Assembly (NCBI RefSeq): GCF_026341815.1 | Contig: NZ_JAPENX010000001.1 | Location: forward strand, 3,720,001 to 3,784,000 | Direction: 5' to 3' | DNA from: Streptomyces sp. NBC_00572 | Lineage (GTDB): Bacteria > Actinomycetota > Actinomycetes > Streptomycetales > Streptomycetaceae | Length of the DNA: 64,000 nt | In this document: in pieces, positions 62,352-64,000 of the stretch | How the letters are laid out: the number at the start of each line of letters is the position of its first letter | Numbering within the stretch: position 1 is the stretch's first letter | The notes under the pieces: generated by a model | The model's database searches: none | What the model was told of the DNA's origin: nothing | Seen by the model: only the letters and a program-made list of their open reading frames with translations | Position numbers and translations under genes: made by a program

Positions 62352-63932
62352 ATGACGCGCGAGTCGGAGTCGGGACTGCCCATCGAGCCGGTCTACGGGC
62401 CGGGGGCTCTGGAGGGCTGGGACCCGGCGGAGAAGCTGGGTGAGCCGGGCGGGTATCCGTTCACGCGCGGTGTGTATCGGTCGATGTACACGGGCCGGCC
62501 GTGGACGATGCGGCAGTACGCGGGTTTCGGTACGGCGGTGGAGTCCAATGCCCGGTACAAGCAGCTGATCGCGAACGGCACGATGGGTCTGTCGGTGGCG
62601 TTCGACCTGCCGACGCAGATGGGCCACGACTCCGACGCGCCGATCTCCTCGGGTGAGGTCGGCAAGGTGGGGGTGGCGATCGACTCGGTCGACGACATGC
62701 GGATCCTGTTCGACGGCATTCCGCTGGACAAGGTCTCGACGTCGATGACGATCAACGCCCCCGCCGCCCTGCTCCTCCTCATGTACCAGCTGGTGGGTGA
62801 GGAACAGGGCGTCCCGGCAGGTCAGTTGACGGGCACGATCCAGAATGACGTGCTGAAGGAGTACATCGCGCGGGGCACGTACATCTTCCCGCCGAAGCCG
62901 TCGCTGAGGCTGATCGCGGACATCTTCAAGTACTGCCGGGCCGAGATCCCGAAGTGGAACACGATCTCGATCTCGGGCTATCACATGGCGGAGGCGGGGG
63001 CCTCGCCCGCGCAGGAGATCGCGTTCACCCTGGCCGACGGCATCGAGTACGTCCGCACGGCGGTCGCGGCGGGCATGGACGTGGACGACTTCGCACCCCG
63101 TCTGTCGTTCTTCTTCGTGGCGCGCACGACGATCCTGGAGGAGGTCGCGAAGTTCCGGGCGGCCCGCCGGATCTGGGCGCGGGTCATGAAGGAGGAGTTC
63201 GGCGCATCGAGCCCCAAGTCGCTGATGCTCCGTTTCCACACCCAGACCGCGGGCGTGCAGCTGACCGCGCAGCAGCCCGAGGTCAACCTCGTCCGCGTCG
63301 CCGTCCAGGGCCTGGCGGCCGTCCTCGGCGGGACGCAGTCCCTGCACACCAACTCCTTCGACGAGGCGATCGCCCTGCCGACGGACAAGTCCGCCCGCCT
63401 CGCCCTGCGCACCCAGCAGGTCCTCGCCTACGAGACGGACGTCACCGCGACCGTCGACCCGTTCGCCGGCAGTTACGTCGTCGAGAAGATGACCGACGAC
63501 GTGGAGGCGGCGGCCCTGGACCTGATGGGCCGGGTCGAGGAGATGGGCGGCGCGGTCAACGCGATCGAGCACGGCTTCCAGAAGAGCGAGATCGAGCGCT
63601 CCGCCTACCGGATCGCCCAGGAGACCGACAACGGAGAGCGGGTCGTCGTCGGCGTCAACCGCTACACCATCGACGTCGAGGAACCCTACGAACCGCTGCG
63701 CGTCGACCCCGCCATCGAAGCCCAGCAGGCCGCACGCCTCGCCACGCTGCGCGCCGAACGCGACCAGGCGACGGTGGACGCGGCGCTCGCGGAACTGAGG
63801 AAGGCGGCGGAGGGCACCGACAACGTGCTCTACCCGATGAAGGACGCCCTCAAGGCCCGCGCCACCGTCGGCGAGGTCTGCAACGCACTCCGCGACGTCT
63901 GGGGCACCTACAGCCCGACCGACGCGTTCTGA
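62352..63932 (+). CDS. methylmalonyl-CoA mutase family protein, large (substrate) subunit
   Basis: 526 residues: the TIM-barrel substrate domain only, with no C-terminal B12-binding domain (no DxHxxG), so it needs a separate small B12 subunit encoded elsewhere. [20 protein letters not shown] has the Tyr, and [20 protein letters not shown] the Gln and Arg, of methylmalonyl-CoA mutase rather than the Phe/Gln pair of isobutyryl-CoA mutase; [15 protein letters not shown] holds the catalytic His. It moves a carbonyl-CoA group within an acyl-CoA, probably linking succinyl- and methylmalonyl-CoA pools. ATG 62352 follows GGGAGG. A terminator closes the gene. Confidence 0.88.
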   Translation: MTRESESGLPIEPVYGPGALEGWDPAEKLGEPGGYPFTRGVYRSMYTGRPWTMRQYAGFGTAVESNARYKQLIANGTMGLSVAFDLPTQMGHDSDAPISSGEVGKVGVAIDSVDDMRILFDGIPLDKVSTSMTINAPAALLLLMYQLVGEEQGVPAGQLTGTIQNDVLKEYIARGTYIFPPKPSLRLIADIFKYCRAEIPKWNTISISGYHMAEAGASPAQEIAFTLADGIEYVRTAVAAGMDVDDFAPRLSFFFVARTTILEEVAKFRAARRIWARVMKEEFGASSPKSLMLRFHTQTAGVQLTAQQPEVNLVRVAVQGLAAVLGGTQSLHTNSFDEAIALPTDKSARLALRTQQVLAYETDVTATVDPFAGSYVVEKMTDDVEAAALDLMGRVEEMGGAVNAIEHGFQKSEIERSAYRIAQETDNGERVVVGVNRYTIDVEEPYEPLRVDPAIEAQQAARLATLRAERDQATVDAALAELRKAAEGTDNVLYPMKDALKARATVGEVCNALRDVWGTYSPTDAF

Positions 63933-63956
63933 TCTTCCGCGATGCGAAACACACGG

Positions 63957-63988
63957 GCGGAGTGTCGTACTGACATGCGACACTCCGC
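63957..63988 (+). terminator. terminator after the mutase gene
   Basis: GCGGAGTGTCG (63957-63967) pairs perfectly with CGACACTCCGC (63978-63988) around 10 bases. No gene is visible in the last 68 bases of the window. Confidence 0.85.
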
Positions 63989-64000
63989 TTCATGCTGGGT

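Overview
The window is chromosomal DNA from a high-GC actinomycete, almost certainly a Streptomyces. Coding sequence is strongly GC-rich at third positions, GTG starts are common, leucine TTA codons are nearly absent, and the gene order (sucCD, a perM-like gene, purN-purH, folD-DUF3017-mdh, glyA, trpS, a D-Ala-D-Ala carboxypeptidase, sdhCDAB, a methylmalonyl-CoA mutase-type subunit) is what I recall for the core arm of Streptomyces chromosomes. I see no tRNA, rRNA, CRISPR array, integrase or transposase.

Layout. 1-10 kb: end of a VWA-domain gene, succinyl-CoA synthetase (sucCD) behind a Crp-like dyad, an unusual membrane protein joining a Cro/C1-type HTH to sigma-70-like segments, a PerM-like membrane protein, and purN-purH. 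10-14.7 kb: a minus-strand cluster running FHA protein, membrane Ser/Thr kinase with a cysteine-rich sensor, lipoprotein, secreted crystallin/I36-like protein, and secreted M23 peptidase with an I36-like tail. 14.8-21.5 kb: DUF2079 membrane protein, folD, DUF3017, an HTH/DUF2690 membrane protein and mdh. 21.6-24.8 kb: a tightly overlapping three-gene operon; its first two proteins share a short RHIM/amyloid-like motif and its first gene carries a TTA codon. 24.9-31 kb: PEP-mutase-like enzyme and AhpD-like protein divergent from a MocR regulator, an EamA-like transporter, a small lipoprotein plus ATP-grasp pair resembling YgiB/YgiC, and a polysaccharide deacetylase. 31-38.7 kb: rocD, glyA behind a ZTP riboswitch, an ECF sigma/regulator pair, trpS, a 2H phosphoesterase, dprE2 and a decayed dprE1. 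38.9-50.6 kb: YihY, a D-Ala-D-Ala carboxypeptidase, metallophosphoesterase, orphan peptide-binding protein, a TetR operon with two palindromes, and an MFS/MarR divergon with a three-unit operator array. 50.7-64 kb: sdhCDAB, UraD-like protein, GH20 hexosaminidase, DUF4328 protein, a ClpC2-like HTH/Clp-N protein with its own operators, an ECF sigma plus membrane partner, an L,D-transpeptidase and the mutase.

How it fits together. TCA-cycle genes (sucCD, mdh, sdhCDAB), one-carbon and purine genes (folD, purN, purH, glyA) and envelope genes (carboxypeptidase, L,D-transpeptidase, M23 peptidase, PerM, YihY) dominate. PurH consumes ZMP while the ZTP riboswitch in front of glyA would sense it, so purine and one-carbon supply are linked inside the window. 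The most novel-looking parts are the RHIM-like operon (21.6-24.8 kb) and the FHA/kinase/I36 cluster (10-14.7 kb).
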